Positions 18,619 to 27,096 of a DNA stretch of 64,000 bases are shown here, piece after piece (the first letter of the stretch is position 1; each line of letters starts with the position of its first letter). Source of the DNA: Amaricoccus solimangrovi (GTDB taxonomy: Bacteria; Pseudomonadota; Alphaproteobacteria; Rhodobacterales; Rhodobacteraceae); the NCBI RefSeq assembly GCF_006385685.1, contig NZ_VFRP01000008.1, positions 62,001 to 126,000 on the forward strand, written 5' to 3'. A program made the translations under genes and the position numbers. Under the pieces are notes generated by a model, which made no database searches, was not told where the DNA came from, and worked only from the letters and a program-made list of their open reading frames with translations.

Positions 18619-19581
18619 ATGACCGACCGCCTTCCCGCCCGGACGCATCCCCGCGCCCCCGATCTCGCCTTTACCGAACTCTCCCTCGGCACAGCGCGCT
18701 GGAGCGAGATGGACGGTCCCGAGGGCGACGCGCGCGCCCTCGCCGTCGCCGAGGCCGCCTGGGCGGGGGGCGTGCGCGCCTTCGATACCGCCCCCTATTA
18801 CGGCTCCGGGCTCTGCGAGCGCCGCCTCGGGGCCGCGCTCGCCTGGAAGCCGCGCGGCGACTATGTCCTCTCCACCAAGGTGGGCGTCGATCTCGACCCC
18901 CGGGGCCGTCGTCCCGGCGTGAGGCGCCACTATCCGTTCCACGCGGATTTCACGCCGGTCTGCGACTATTCCGCCGGTGGGATCCGGCATTCCTTCGAGA
19001 CCTCGCTGCACCGGATGGGAATTCCCTCGACCGAGATCGCCTATATGCACGGGCTCTCGATCTGCCCCGGGGGGCTCGAGGCGGCGCTCGCCACCGGCTT
19101 TCCGGAGGCGATCCGCATGCGCGAGGAGGGCCTCGCGCGCATGGTCGGCGTCGGCGCGAACACGCCCGCGATCGCGATGGCCGTCATCGAGCGGTTCGAC
19201 ATCGACATGCTGCTCTTCGCCGGCGGATTCTCGCTCGCCGACCACGCGGGCGCGGACGCGGTGATCGCGGCCTGCGCCGAGCGCGGGATCGGCGTGCTCG
19301 CCGCCGCGCCCTTCGGCAACGGCGCGTGGTTCGGCCCGGAGAACGCCGGGTTCCGCGAGCGGCTCGCGCGGGTGCGCGCGCGGTTCGACGTGAGCGAGAC
19401 CGGCGCGCTGATCCGCTTCGGCCTGATGGTTCCGGCGACGCTCTCGGTGCTCTGGTCGACCCAGACGCCGGCCCGGGTCACCGACACGCTCGCCGCCCAC
19501 GCCGAGGCGATCCCGGCGGAATTCTGGGAGGCGTGCCGGGCGGAGGGGCTGATCCACCCCCTGCCCGGCTTCGGCGCCTGA
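18619..19581 (+). CDS. Aldo/keto reductase, aldose 1-dehydrogenase-like
   Basis: The 320-residue TIM-barrel NAD(P)-dependent oxidoreductase has FDTAPYYGSGLCERRLG (Asp and Tyr of the catalytic tetrad) and LSTKVGVDLDPRG (Lys). The PYYGSGxxERRLG form is that of D-threo-aldose 1-dehydrogenase (L-fucose dehydrogenase) and pyridoxal 4-dehydrogenase relatives. It would oxidise a sugar to the lactone or a related aldehyde in the cytoplasm. ATG 18619 is preceded by CCGGAG at a somewhat long spacing; no better start fits the family length. It is monocistronic and divergent from the flavin monooxygenase. Confidence 0.8.
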   Translation: MTDRLPARTHPRAPDLAFTELSLGTARWSEMDGPEGDARALAVAEAAWAGGVRAFDTAPYYGSGLCERRLGAALAWKPRGDYVLSTKVGVDLDPRGRRPGVRRHYPFHADFTPVCDYSAGGIRHSFETSLHRMGIPSTEIAYMHGLSICPGGLEAALATGFPEAIRMREEGLARMVGVGANTPAIAMAVIERFDIDMLLFAGGFSLADHAGADAVIAACAERGIGVLAAAPFGNGAWFGPENAGFRERLARVRARFDVSETGALIRFGLMVPATLSVLWSTQTPARVTDTLAAHAEAIPAEFWEACRAEGLIHPLPGFGA

Positions 19582-19750
19582 CCCCCGGGTGGCCATATCG
19601 GCGGGGTGGAGGCGTCATTCCCTTTGACTCCGCGCGCTCCGCCGGATAGGCGCGGGGCCTGGCTCAGGGTTTCCAGCGTGGCGGGACGCCACGCGCGAGG
19701 GAAGGAAGGGCCGCGCACCGGGCTGCCCGCCCCCGATCCAAGCGAGACAC

Positions 19751-21574
19751 ATGACCGAACCTCACCTCGCCGCGCCGCTGGCCGCGGCCCTGGCCGCCAA
19801 GGGCTATGACAGCCTCACCCCCGTCCAGGAGGCCGTGCTGACGCCCGCGACCGCCGGACGCGACATGCTCGTCTCGGCGCGGACCGGATCGGGCAAGACC
19901 GTCGCCTTCGGCCTCGCCATCGCGCCCGAGGTGCTGGGCGGCGCCGAGAAGCTTCTCCCCGCCGAGGCGCCGCTCGCGCTCGCGATCGCGCCGACGCGCG
20001 AACTGGCGCTGCAGGTCGCGCGCGAGCTCTCGTGGCTCTATGGCGAGGCCGAGGCGCGGATCGCGACCTGCGTCGGCGGCATGGACTACCGGAGCGAGCG
20101 CCGCGCGCTGCAGCGCGGGGCGCATGTCGTCGTCGGCACCCCCGGACGTCTGCGCGATCACATCGAACGCGGGAGCCTCGTCCTTTCGGACCTTCGGGCC
20201 TGCGTGCTCGACGAGGCGGACGAGATGCTCGATCTCGGCTTCCGCGAGGATCTGGAGTTCATTCTCGCGGCGGCGCCGGGCGACCGGCGCACGCTCATGT
20301 TCTCGGCCACCGTCCCGAGGGGGATCGCGGATCTGGCCGCGACGTTCCAGAAGGATTCGCTCCGGATCGAGACCGCGGGCGAGGCACGCCAGCACGCGGA
20401 CATCGCCTATCACGCGCTCGGCGTGGCGGCGGGCGACCGCGACGGCGCGATCTTCAACCTGCTCCGCTTCCACGACGCGCCCGCCGCGATCGTCTTCTGC
20501 AAGACGCGGGCGAATGTGAACCACCTGCTGGCGCGGATGAGCAATCGCGGGTTCCAGGTCGTGGGCCTCTCGGGCGAGCTCAGCCAGGCGGAGCGGACCC
20601 ATGCGCTGCAGGCGCTCCGGGACGGGCGCGCGCGGGTCTGCGTCGCGACCGACGTGGCGGCGCGGGGCATCGACCTGCCGGGGCTCGACCTCGTGGTGCA
20701 CGCGGACCTGCCCACCAATCCCGAGACGCTGCTGCACCGGTCCGGGCGCACCGGGCGCGCCGGGGCGAAGGGCATCTCGGCGCTGATCGTCGCCCCCGCC
20801 GATGTCAGGAAGGCGCGGCGGCTGCTCGCCGGGGCGAAGGTGGTCGCCGAATGGGGCGCCGCGCCCTCGGCCGAGGCGGTGCAAGCGCGCGACGACGCCC
20901 GCGTCCTCGACCACCCCGCGCTGGCGGAGGCGCCGGAGGACGAGGCGGAACTCGCCGCGACCCTGCTCGGCAGGTTCGGCCCCGAGCGGGTGGCCGCCGC
21001 CTTCATCCGCCTCTGGCGCGGGCAACGCTCGGCCCCGGAGGAGATCGCCGCCCCGGCGGAGGCCGAGGCGCCCGCGCCGCGCCGCCCCCGGGGCGATTTC
21101 GGGGAGTCGGTCTGGTTCTCGCTCCCGATCGGGCGCTCGGGCGGCGCCGAGCCGCGCTGGCTCCTGCCGAGGATCTGCGAGGCGGGCGGGATCACGCGGG
21201 AGGCCATCGGGGCGATCCGTATCGGCGAGGACGAGAGCTTCGTCCAGATCGCGACGGCGCGGGCCAGCGGCCTTCCCGACGGATTGGAGCTCGACCGCGG
21301 CCTGATCCTGCGCCGCCTCGACGGCGAGCCCGCGCCGGAACGGTTCCGCACGCCCGCCCGCCGGGCGGAGCGGCGGCCGAAATTCGATCCCGCGCGCGAG
21401 CCGGAGGCGGCGGAGTCGCCCAGACCCGCCAAGCCGCGCGGCAAGCCGGGCGCCAAAGCGGCCGCTCCCGGCCCGGCCGGGAAGGCGCGCAAGGCTCCGG
21501 CGAAACCGCGGGGCGGCAAGCCGGAGCGTCCCGCCGGGAAGAAGGGCAAGCCGCGGCCCCCGCGCGGATCCTGA
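19751..21574 (+). CDS. DEAD-box RNA helicase with DbpA-type RNA-binding domain
   Basis: The 607-residue helicase has the full motif set: upstream Q motif (LTPVQEAVL), Walker A ARTGSGKT, PTRELALQ, TPGRL, DEAD in VLDEADEMLDLG, SAT, and the C-terminal ATDVAARGIDLP and HRSGRTGRAG. After about residue 450 comes a DbpA-like domain (SVWFSLPIGRSGG to FVQIATARASG). A basic Pro/Lys/Arg/Gly-rich tail follows from about 535. Relatives act in ribosome assembly or cold-shock RNA unwinding. The 5' leader holds a small hairpin (GTGGCG-GGA-CGCCAC near 19679), which may matter for leader folding. Confidence 0.92.
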   Translation: MTEPHLAAPLAAALAAKGYDSLTPVQEAVLTPATAGRDMLVSARTGSGKTVAFGLAIAPEVLGGAEKLLPAEAPLALAIAPTRELALQVARELSWLYGEAEARIATCVGGMDYRSERRALQRGAHVVVGTPGRLRDHIERGSLVLSDLRACVLDEADEMLDLGFREDLEFILAAAPGDRRTLMFSATVPRGIADLAATFQKDSLRIETAGEARQHADIAYHALGVAAGDRDGAIFNLLRFHDAPAAIVFCKTRANVNHLLARMSNRGFQVVGLSGELSQAERTHALQALRDGRARVCVATDVAARGIDLPGLDLVVHADLPTNPETLLHRSGRTGRAGAKGISALIVAPADVRKARRLLAGAKVVAEWGAAPSAEAVQARDDARVLDHPALAEAPEDEAELAATLLGRFGPERVAAAFIRLWRGQRSAPEEIAAPAEAEAPAPRRPRGDFGESVWFSLPIGRSGGAEPRWLLPRICEAGGITREAIGAIRIGEDESFVQIATARASGLPDGLELDRGLILRRLDGEPAPERFRTPARRAERRPKFDPAREPEAAESPRPAKPRGKPGAKAAAPGPAGKARKAPAKPRGGKPERPAGKKGKPRPPRGS

Positions 21575-21602
21575 CGCGCGGCGGCGGCCATCGCGCCGTC
21601 CA

Positions 21603-23210
21603 TCAGGATCCGGCGTCGGCCAGCACGAAGCCCGCGCCCCGTTCCGCGATCATCGCGGTCGGCGTGTTGGTGTTGCCCGAGGGGATCGACGGCATGACCG
21701 AGGCGTCGATCACGCGCAGTCCCGCCACCCCGCGCACCCGCAGCCGGGCATCGACGACGCCCATCGGATCCCCGGCCGCGGACATCTTCGCGGTGCCGAC
21801 AGGATGGAAGATCGTCGTCCCGATGTCGCCGGCGGCGCGGGCGAGGCTCGCGTCGTCGTCGCCGACGCCCGGGCCGGGCAGGTATTCCTCCGGCCGGAAG
21901 GGGCCGAGCGCCGGCCGGGACATGAGGCGCCGCGTCACCCGGATCGCGTCGGCGGCGACGCGGCGATCCTCCTCCGTCGCGAGATAGTTCGGCGCGATGA
22001 CCGGCGGCTCGCCCGGATCGGCCGAGCGCAGCGCGATCTCGCCGCGCGAGGTCGGGCGGAGGTTGCAGGCCGCGACCGTGACGGCGGGGAAGCGGTGCAG
22101 CGGATCGCCGAACTTGTCGAGCGACAGCGGCTGCACGTGGAATTCGATGTTGGCGCGGTCCTGACCCGGATCCGACCGCGTGAAGATGCCGAGCTGCGAC
22201 GGCGCCATCGTCAGCGGCCCCCGCCGCCGCAACGCGTAATCCGCCCCCATCCAGGCGCGCCGGAGGAGCGAATGATAGGTCTCGTTCAGCGTGCGCGCGC
22301 CGCTCACCTTGTAGATCGCCCGCTGCTGCAGGTGATCCTGGAGATTGCGGCCCACGCCCGGCAGATGCGCGCGCGTCTCGATACCGTGCACCGCCAGACG
22401 CTCGCCGTCGCCGATGCCCGAGAGCATCAGCAGTTTCGGCGTCGCGACCGCGCCGGCGCAGAGGATCACCTCGCCCCGCGCCCGCGCGACGCGCTCGACG
22501 CCGCCTTCGCGGTAGACGACGCCCCGGGCGCGCCCCTCGGCGATCTCGACGCGCGCGACCTCGACTCCGGTGACGAGCCGCAGGTTCGGCCGGGCGAGCG
22601 CGGGCTTCAGGAAGCCCCGCGCCGCGGACCAGCGCCGGCCGCGCTTCTGGTTGACCTGGAAGTAGCCCGATCCCTCGTTGTCGCCGGTGTTGAAATCCTC
22701 GACCGGCGGCACGCCCATCTCCGCCGCCGCCTCGCGGATCCGGTCGAGGAGCGGCCAGGACACGCGCGGCCGCTCGACCCTGAAGCCGCCGCCGATCCCG
22801 TGGAATTCGCTCTCGCCGAGGCAGCTGTCCTCGATCGAGCGGAAGGCGGGCAGCACGTCCGCCCAGCCCCATCCCGGCAGGCCGAGGTCGCGCCAGCCGT
22901 CGTAATCGGCGGCCTGCCCGCGCATCGCGATCATCGCATTGATCGCGGAGGAGCCGCCGATCACCTTGCCGCGGGGATAGGCGAGCGCGCGGCCGTTGAG
23001 CCCGGCTTCCGCCTCGGTCCGGAAGCACCAGTCGGCCCGGGGATCGCCGATGGCGAAGAGATAGCCGACGGGAATGTGGAACCAGATCCAGCCGTCGGCG
23101 CCGCCGGCCTCGAGCACCAGCACCCGCGTGCCGGGCCGGGCCGACAGGCGGTTCGCCACCACGCAGCCGGCCGTGCCGGCGCCGACGATGATGTAATCGT
23201 ACTGCTCCAT
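21603..23210 (-). CDS. GMC-family FAD-dependent oxidoreductase (choline dehydrogenase-like)
   Basis: The 535-residue enzyme starts with the FAD motif YIIVGAGTAGCVVANRLS. It continues with the GMC signature region (GKVIGGSSAINAMIAMRG), a late GTAKM segment in TIFHPVGTAKMSAAGDPMGVVD with the active-site His, and a C-terminal PSGNTNTPTAMIAERG. GMC enzymes oxidise alcohols such as choline, long-chain or polyethylene-glycol alcohols; the substrate is not identifiable here. GGAGGAGGA precedes the start. It lies 45 bases behind the SDR gene and is probably in one transcript with it and the LacI regulator. Confidence 0.88.
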   Translation of the reverse strand: MEQYDYIIVGAGTAGCVVANRLSARPGTRVLVLEAGGADGWIWFHIPVGYLFAIGDPRADWCFRTEAEAGLNGRALAYPRGKVIGGSSAINAMIAMRGQAADYDGWRDLGLPGWGWADVLPAFRSIEDSCLGESEFHGIGGGFRVERPRVSWPLLDRIREAAAEMGVPPVEDFNTGDNEGSGYFQVNQKRGRRWSAARGFLKPALARPNLRLVTGVEVARVEIAEGRARGVVYREGGVERVARARGEVILCAGAVATPKLLMLSGIGDGERLAVHGIETRAHLPGVGRNLQDHLQQRAIYKVSGARTLNETYHSLLRRAWMGADYALRRRGPLTMAPSQLGIFTRSDPGQDRANIEFHVQPLSLDKFGDPLHRFPAVTVAACNLRPTSRGEIALRSADPGEPPVIAPNYLATEEDRRVAADAIRVTRRLMSRPALGPFRPEEYLPGPGVGDDDASLARAAGDIGTTIFHPVGTAKMSAAGDPMGVVDARLRVRGVAGLRVIDASVMPSIPSGNTNTPTAMIAERGAGFVLADAGS

Positions 23211-23255
23211 CCCATCCTCCTCCGATCCGCCCTTGGGGGCGCGTCCCCGGGAGGA

Positions 23256-24008
23256 CTAGCCTCTCCCGTAGAGGGGCATCCCCGGCGCCATCAGGGTCAT
23301 GAAGGGGATGTTCGCCTCCGGCGGCAGGTTCGCCATGTAGAGGACGGCGCGCCCGGCCTCCCCGAGGGGCATGCGGGGCTCCGCGGTGACGGAACCGTCC
23401 GCCTGCTCGGCGCCGACGGCCATGTAGCTCGTCATGTCGGTCGCGACGTTGCCGAGGTCGATCTGGCCGCAGACGATGCCGAAGGGCCTGCCGTCCAGGG
23501 CGAGCGACTTGGTGAGCCCGGTCATCCCGTGCTTCGTCGCCGTGTAGGGCGCCGAATGCGGCCGCGGGGCATAGGCGGAGACCGATCCGTTGTTGATGAT
23601 CCTGCCGCCCCGGGGACTCTGCGCCTTCATCGCGCGCAGCGCGGCGCGCGCGCAGAGGAGGGCGCCGAGCAGGTTCACCTCGACGATCGTCCGCACCTCC
23701 TCGACCGCGAGTTCGTCGAGCGGCGCCTTCGACACGTTCACGCCGGCGTTGTTGAAGAGAAGGTCGAGACGGCCGTGCCGGGCAAGGAGCGCCGCGAAGA
23801 GCCGGTCGACGGAATCCGGATCGCTCACGTCCGCGGGGAGCGCGATGACGCGCCCCGGCTCCGCGAGCGCGGCCGTCTCTTCCAGCGCCTCCGCGCGCCG
23901 CCCCGCGACCGCGACCGTCCAGCCGTCGCCCGCCAGCGCCAGCGCCGCCGCGCGCCCGACCCCGCCGCCACCGCCGGTGACAAGCGCTATCCTCTCGGGT
24001 TTCGACAT
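23256..24008 (-). CDS. Short-chain dehydrogenase/reductase
   Basis: The 250-residue classical SDR has cofactor motif TGGGGGVG, NNAG, a catalytic Ser in NNGSVSA and YTATK (Tyr and Lys). The Arg pair after the second strand (AGRRAEAL) suggests NADP(H). It lies downstream of a LacI regulator (90 bases) and upstream of a GMC oxidoreductase, so the three probably form a small catabolic unit for a sugar- or polyol-derived alcohol. The substrate is unknown. Confidence 0.85.
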   Translation of the reverse strand: MSKPERIALVTGGGGGVGRAAALALAGDGWTVAVAGRRAEALEETAALAEPGRVIALPADVSDPDSVDRLFAALLARHGRLDLLFNNAGVNVSKAPLDELAVEEVRTIVEVNLLGALLCARAALRAMKAQSPRGGRIINNGSVSAYAPRPHSAPYTATKHGMTGLTKSLALDGRPFGIVCGQIDLGNVATDMTSYMAVGAEQADGSVTAEPRMPLGEAGRAVLYMANLPPEANIPFMTLMAPGMPLYGRG

Positions 24009-24098
24009 CGGCCTCTCCTCGTTCCACGCGGCGCGGCCACCATATGCCCCGGGCCGATCCGCCGCGGCAATGGCCTTCGCCGAGACCTTCCAACCTGC

Positions 24099-25127
24099 TC
24101 AGAGGCTTTCCGGGATCCAGAGCGCGGCGTCGACGAAGCGCTGGCCGGGCGTGTCCGACGGCCCCTGCCCGACCGAGCGCGCCATCGCGGAGACGAGTTC
24201 CGCGCAGAGGGCGGGCAGAGGGGTCTGGAAGATGCCGGTGATCCGCCGCTCCATCAGCGCCTGGCGCGAATCCGGCGTCAACTCGTTCACGAGGCAGGCG
24301 ATGTCGGCCCCCCGTTCCGCCTCGCGCAGGGCCGCGATCACGCCCTCCATGCCCCCGCCCGCGCAATAGACGCCGACGAGATCCTCGTGCCGCGACAGGA
24401 GGCCGAGCAGCGCCTCGCGCGTAAGCTGGCGCGTCTCGAGGGTGACGATCGCGTCCAGCACCTCAAACTCGGGCGCGTATTCGCGAAGGCAGGCGCGGAA
24501 CCCCGCCTCGCGCAGCGCGTGGCCGTGGTAGCGATGGCCGCCGATGAAGACCGCCACCTTGCCCGGCCTGACCGCCGCCTTCGACATGAGCCAGGCGGCG
24601 GTCCGGCCGACCTTCATGTTGTTGAGCCCGACATAGGCCTCGCGCAGGCCCTGCGCGAAGTCCGAGAGCAGCGCGAAGGTCGGCACGCCGCGCGCGCGCA
24701 GCGCCGCGACCGCCGCGGTCACGTCGTGATGGTCGGCGCCGGTCGCCGCGATCGCCTGGACCCGCCCGCCGAGCCGGAGGAGCCGTTCGGCGAGTTCCCC
24801 CGGCTCGGAAGTCGCGGTGAATTCGAGGCTGAGCCGCAGGTTCGCATCCGGGAAGCGCCGCGCGGCCGCTTCGAGTTCGCGTGCGAAATCGGCGTAGAAG
24901 GCGTGGCGCTCCTTCTGCAGGATGACCCCGAGCCGCATCGCCGGCCGGTCCGCGAAGACGCGCGAGCGGATCGCATTGGCGCCGTGAAAGCCGATCTCCT
25001 CCGCCGCCGCCCAGACCTTGCGCGCCGTTTCCTCGCGCACGCGCCGCCGCCCGGTCAGCACGCGGTCCACCGTCGCGACGCCGACCCCCGCGTGCCGGGC
25101 GAGATCGGCGATGGTGGGCCGTTTCAT
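24099..25127 (-). CDS. LacI-family transcriptional regulator
   Basis: The 342-residue protein has an N-terminal LacI HTH (TIADLARHAGVGVATVDRVLTGRRRVREETARKV) and hinge, then a periplasmic-binding-protein-like sugar domain (MRLGVILQKERHAFYADFARELEAAARRF). The TVDRVL helix is the subgroup also used by the regulator at 35165. Effectors are normally sugars or cyclitols. It likely controls the SDR and GMC genes downstream. GAGGAG precedes the start. Confidence 0.9.
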   Translation of the reverse strand: MKRPTIADLARHAGVGVATVDRVLTGRRRVREETARKVWAAAEEIGFHGANAIRSRVFADRPAMRLGVILQKERHAFYADFARELEAAARRFPDANLRLSLEFTATSEPGELAERLLRLGGRVQAIAATGADHHDVTAAVAALRARGVPTFALLSDFAQGLREAYVGLNNMKVGRTAAWLMSKAAVRPGKVAVFIGGHRYHGHALREAGFRACLREYAPEFEVLDAIVTLETRQLTREALLGLLSRHEDLVGVYCAGGGMEGVIAALREAERGADIACLVNELTPDSRQALMERRITGIFQTPLPALCAELVSAMARSVGQGPSDTPGQRFVDAALWIPESL

Positions 25128-25242
25128 GACGTCTCCTCGTTCCGCTCAGGAAGATCGCCGCGCGATCCGGGATCCGGGCCGGGCACCGCGGCCGGCCGAT
25201 GGATGAAGGGCTGCCGGGCCACGCCGGCGGCGGTCGCCATCC

Positions 25243-25716
25243 TCACCGGCCCGCGTCGGTCGGCCGCGGGCCATTCGCTATGTCGGGGGTCCGGAAGGGT
25301 CCCAGCCCGAAGTCGGCGGGCGAGATCGCGAGGTCGGCGACCGAATACCTGTCCAGCACGGCGATGAAGGCGGCCTTCGCCTCGCGCAGCGGGGCGATGA
25401 GGCGGCACCGCGGCGTGATCGCGCAGGCATTCCCGGCGCGCATGCATTCGACGAGGGCGAAATCCGTCTCGAAATGCCGCACGATGTCGCCGACGCTGAT
25501 CTCGGCGGCGGGCCGCGCGAGGCTCAGGCCGCCACCCCGGCCCCGCCGCGCCGCCAGGAAGGCGCCCTGGGTCAGCGCGTTGACGACCTTCATGACCGTG
25601 CTGCGCGGGACCGCGTAGACCTCGACGATCCTGTCGATCGTGAAGCGCCGCTCGCCCGCCGTCGCCGCGTAGATCATGACGCGCAAGGCGATGTCGGTGC
25701 TGTCGTTCAGCCGCAT
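25243..25716 (-). CDS. nsrR: Rrf2-family nitric-oxide-sensing repressor, NsrR-like
   Basis: The 157-residue protein has the Rrf2 winged helix at residues 1-70 (LRVMIYAAT, STVMKVVNALTQGAFLAARRGRGGGLSL). It carries three cysteines at 91, 98 and 104 that fit the iron-sulphur ligands of NsrR/IscR. It lies divergent from a flavohaemoglobin gene, and an NsrR-type box sits between the two genes. NsrR loses DNA binding when NO damages its cluster, derepressing hmp. The Cys spacing (six then five residues between) is slightly unlike some described NsrR proteins, but the context is decisive. Confidence 0.88.
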   Translation of the reverse strand: MRLNDSTDIALRVMIYAATAGERRFTIDRIVEVYAVPRSTVMKVVNALTQGAFLAARRGRGGGLSLARPAAEISVGDIVRHFETDFALVECMRAGNACAITPRCRLIAPLREAKAAFIAVLDRYSVADLAISPADFGLGPFRTPDIANGPRPTDAGR

Positions 25717-25780
25717 GTCCCAGCCCCCTGATCCGGACGTCTCGCGGGAAGGCGGAGATCCGCCGCCCCATCTTCGGGAT

Positions 25781-25803
25781 AAGATATATTTCTATGGCAT
25801 CTT
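25781..25803. promoter_or_regulatory. NsrR-type operator in front of hmp
   Basis: AAGATATATTT, one base C, TATGGCATCTT: an 11-1-11 inverted repeat matching the NsrR consensus AAGATGCATTT-N-AAATGCATCTT at 9 and 8 of 11 positions by eye. It lies in an AT-rich pocket just upstream of a TATAGA (-10-like, 25816-25821) for hmp. A third half site, AAGATGTAT, is at about 25810. Occupation would block the -35 region. Confidence 0.75.
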
Positions 25804-25857
25804 TGTTGGAAGATGTATAGATACGCTCCATCGGAACCTTTAAGCCCAGGGGGAATC

Positions 25858-27045
25858 ATGCCCAAGCCGCTCTCCGAAGCCACTCTCGCCCTCGTCGAAG
25901 CGACCGCGCCCGTCGTGGCCCGGCATGTCGATCAGATCGTGCCCTGCATGTATCGCCGCCTGCTGGCGGATCCCGCCATTCGCGCGCTCTTCAACATGTC
26001 GCACCAGCATGGCGACTCGCCCCAGCACAAGGCGCTTGCCAACGCGCTCGTCGCCTATGCCTCCCACATCCGGAACCCCGGGGTGCTGGCCGGCGCGCTG
26101 GAGCGGATCGCGCAGAAGCACGCGGGGCTCCAGATCCTGCCCGAGCACTATCCCCACGTGGCCGAGGCGCTGCTCGGCGCCGTGTCCGAGGTGCTCGGCG
26201 AAGCCGCGACCCCGGAGATCCTCGCGGCCTGGGGAGAGGCCTACTGGTTCCTCGCCGACACGCTCATCGCGCGCGAGGAGGAGATCTACACCGCCTCGGA
26301 GGACGCGGCTGGCGGCTGGCGCGGCTGGCGGCGCTTCCGGGTCGTGGCAAAGACGCCGGAGACGGCCGAGATCACCTCCTTCACGCTGCGCCCGGCCGAC
26401 GGTGGCCCGGTGGCACCCCACCTGCCCGGCCAGTACCTGAGCTTCCGCTTCCGCCCGACCGAGGGCGAGGAACTCCGGCGCAACTACTCCATCTCCTCGG
26501 CGCCCGATGGCGTCTCCTACCGGATCACGGTGAAGCGCGAGCCGGGCGGCAGGGTTTCGAACTGGCTCCATGACGAGGTCGAGGTCGGCGCGGAATTCGA
26601 CACCGCCCCGCCGGCCGGCGAATTCTTCCTCGATCCCGCCGGCAAGAAGGAGGTGGTGCTGCTCTCGGGCGGGGTCGGGCTCACGCCGATGATCTCGATG
26701 CTAGAGAGCTACGCGGAAAGCGACCTGCGGATGATCTATATCCACGGGACCCGCGACCGGGCGCACCATGCGATGCGCGACCGTCACCTCGCCCTGGCCG
26801 ACGAGAGCCACGTCTTCTACGAGAACGCCGAGATCGACGAGGAAATGGCCCGTCACGGCATCCGGCCGGGCCGGATCGACCCGGACACGCTGGTCAAGGT
26901 CACCGATCCCACCCGGGCGGACTACTTCGTCTGCGGACCGACCGCCTTCATGGAGGCGATGGTGCGCGCGCTGAAGGCCGCGAACGTGCCCGACACACGG
27001 ATCCACCACGAGTTCTTCGGCCCGGCGGCGGCCCGGATCGGGTGA
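25858..27045 (+). CDS. hmp: Flavohaemoglobin, nitric oxide dioxygenase
   Basis: The 395-residue Hmp converts NO and O2 to nitrate using NAD(P)H. The globin domain (about 1-140) has distal Tyr32 (CMYRRLL), Gln56 and proximal His88 in IAQKHAGLQI. The FAD domain has RRNYSISSAP. The NAD domain has LLSGGVGLTPM, YFVCGPTAFM and the terminal HHEFFGP. Length and order match the E. coli protein. ATG 25858 follows AGGGGGAA. An NsrR box lies 55 bases upstream of the start and the likely regulator gene is divergent. Confidence 0.95.
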   Translation: MPKPLSEATLALVEATAPVVARHVDQIVPCMYRRLLADPAIRALFNMSHQHGDSPQHKALANALVAYASHIRNPGVLAGALERIAQKHAGLQILPEHYPHVAEALLGAVSEVLGEAATPEILAAWGEAYWFLADTLIAREEEIYTASEDAAGGWRGWRRFRVVAKTPETAEITSFTLRPADGGPVAPHLPGQYLSFRFRPTEGEELRRNYSISSAPDGVSYRITVKREPGGRVSNWLHDEVEVGAEFDTAPPAGEFFLDPAGKKEVVLLSGGVGLTPMISMLESYAESDLRMIYIHGTRDRAHHAMRDRHLALADESHVFYENAEIDEEMARHGIRPGRIDPDTLVKVTDPTRADYFVCGPTAFMEAMVRALKAANVPDTRIHHEFFGPAAARIG

Positions 27046-27059
27046 TCGCCGCCTGAATT

Positions 27060-27084
27060 CCGGCGCCGCGGCTCGCGGCGCCGG
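27060..27084. terminator. Bidirectional hairpin between hmp and the desaturase-type gene
   Basis: Perfect 11-bp stem with a three-base loop: CCGGCGCCGCG-GCT-CGCGGCGCCGG, between convergent stops at 27045 and 27097. Only short T/A tracts flank it (TT after, AATT before). Confidence 0.6.
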
Positions 27085-27096
27085 TTCGGCCCATGC

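Noticed and set aside
18258-18692. Possible small gene on the minus strand in the divergent gap
   Set aside because: Arg-rich translation without motif or ribosome site, and it overlaps the aldo/keto reductase start; treated as a regulatory region.
19582-19750. Possible -35/-10 pair (TTGACT-N17-TAGGCG) before the helicase gene
   Set aside because: The -10 element matches the consensus at only two positions; not strong enough to call a promoter.
20410-24366. Very long open frame (over 1,300 codons) on the minus strand across the helicase, GMC, SDR and LacI genes
   Set aside because: Low-complexity Arg/Ala/Gly-rich translation, in conflict with four well-supported genes; a result of high GC making stops rare in shadow frames.
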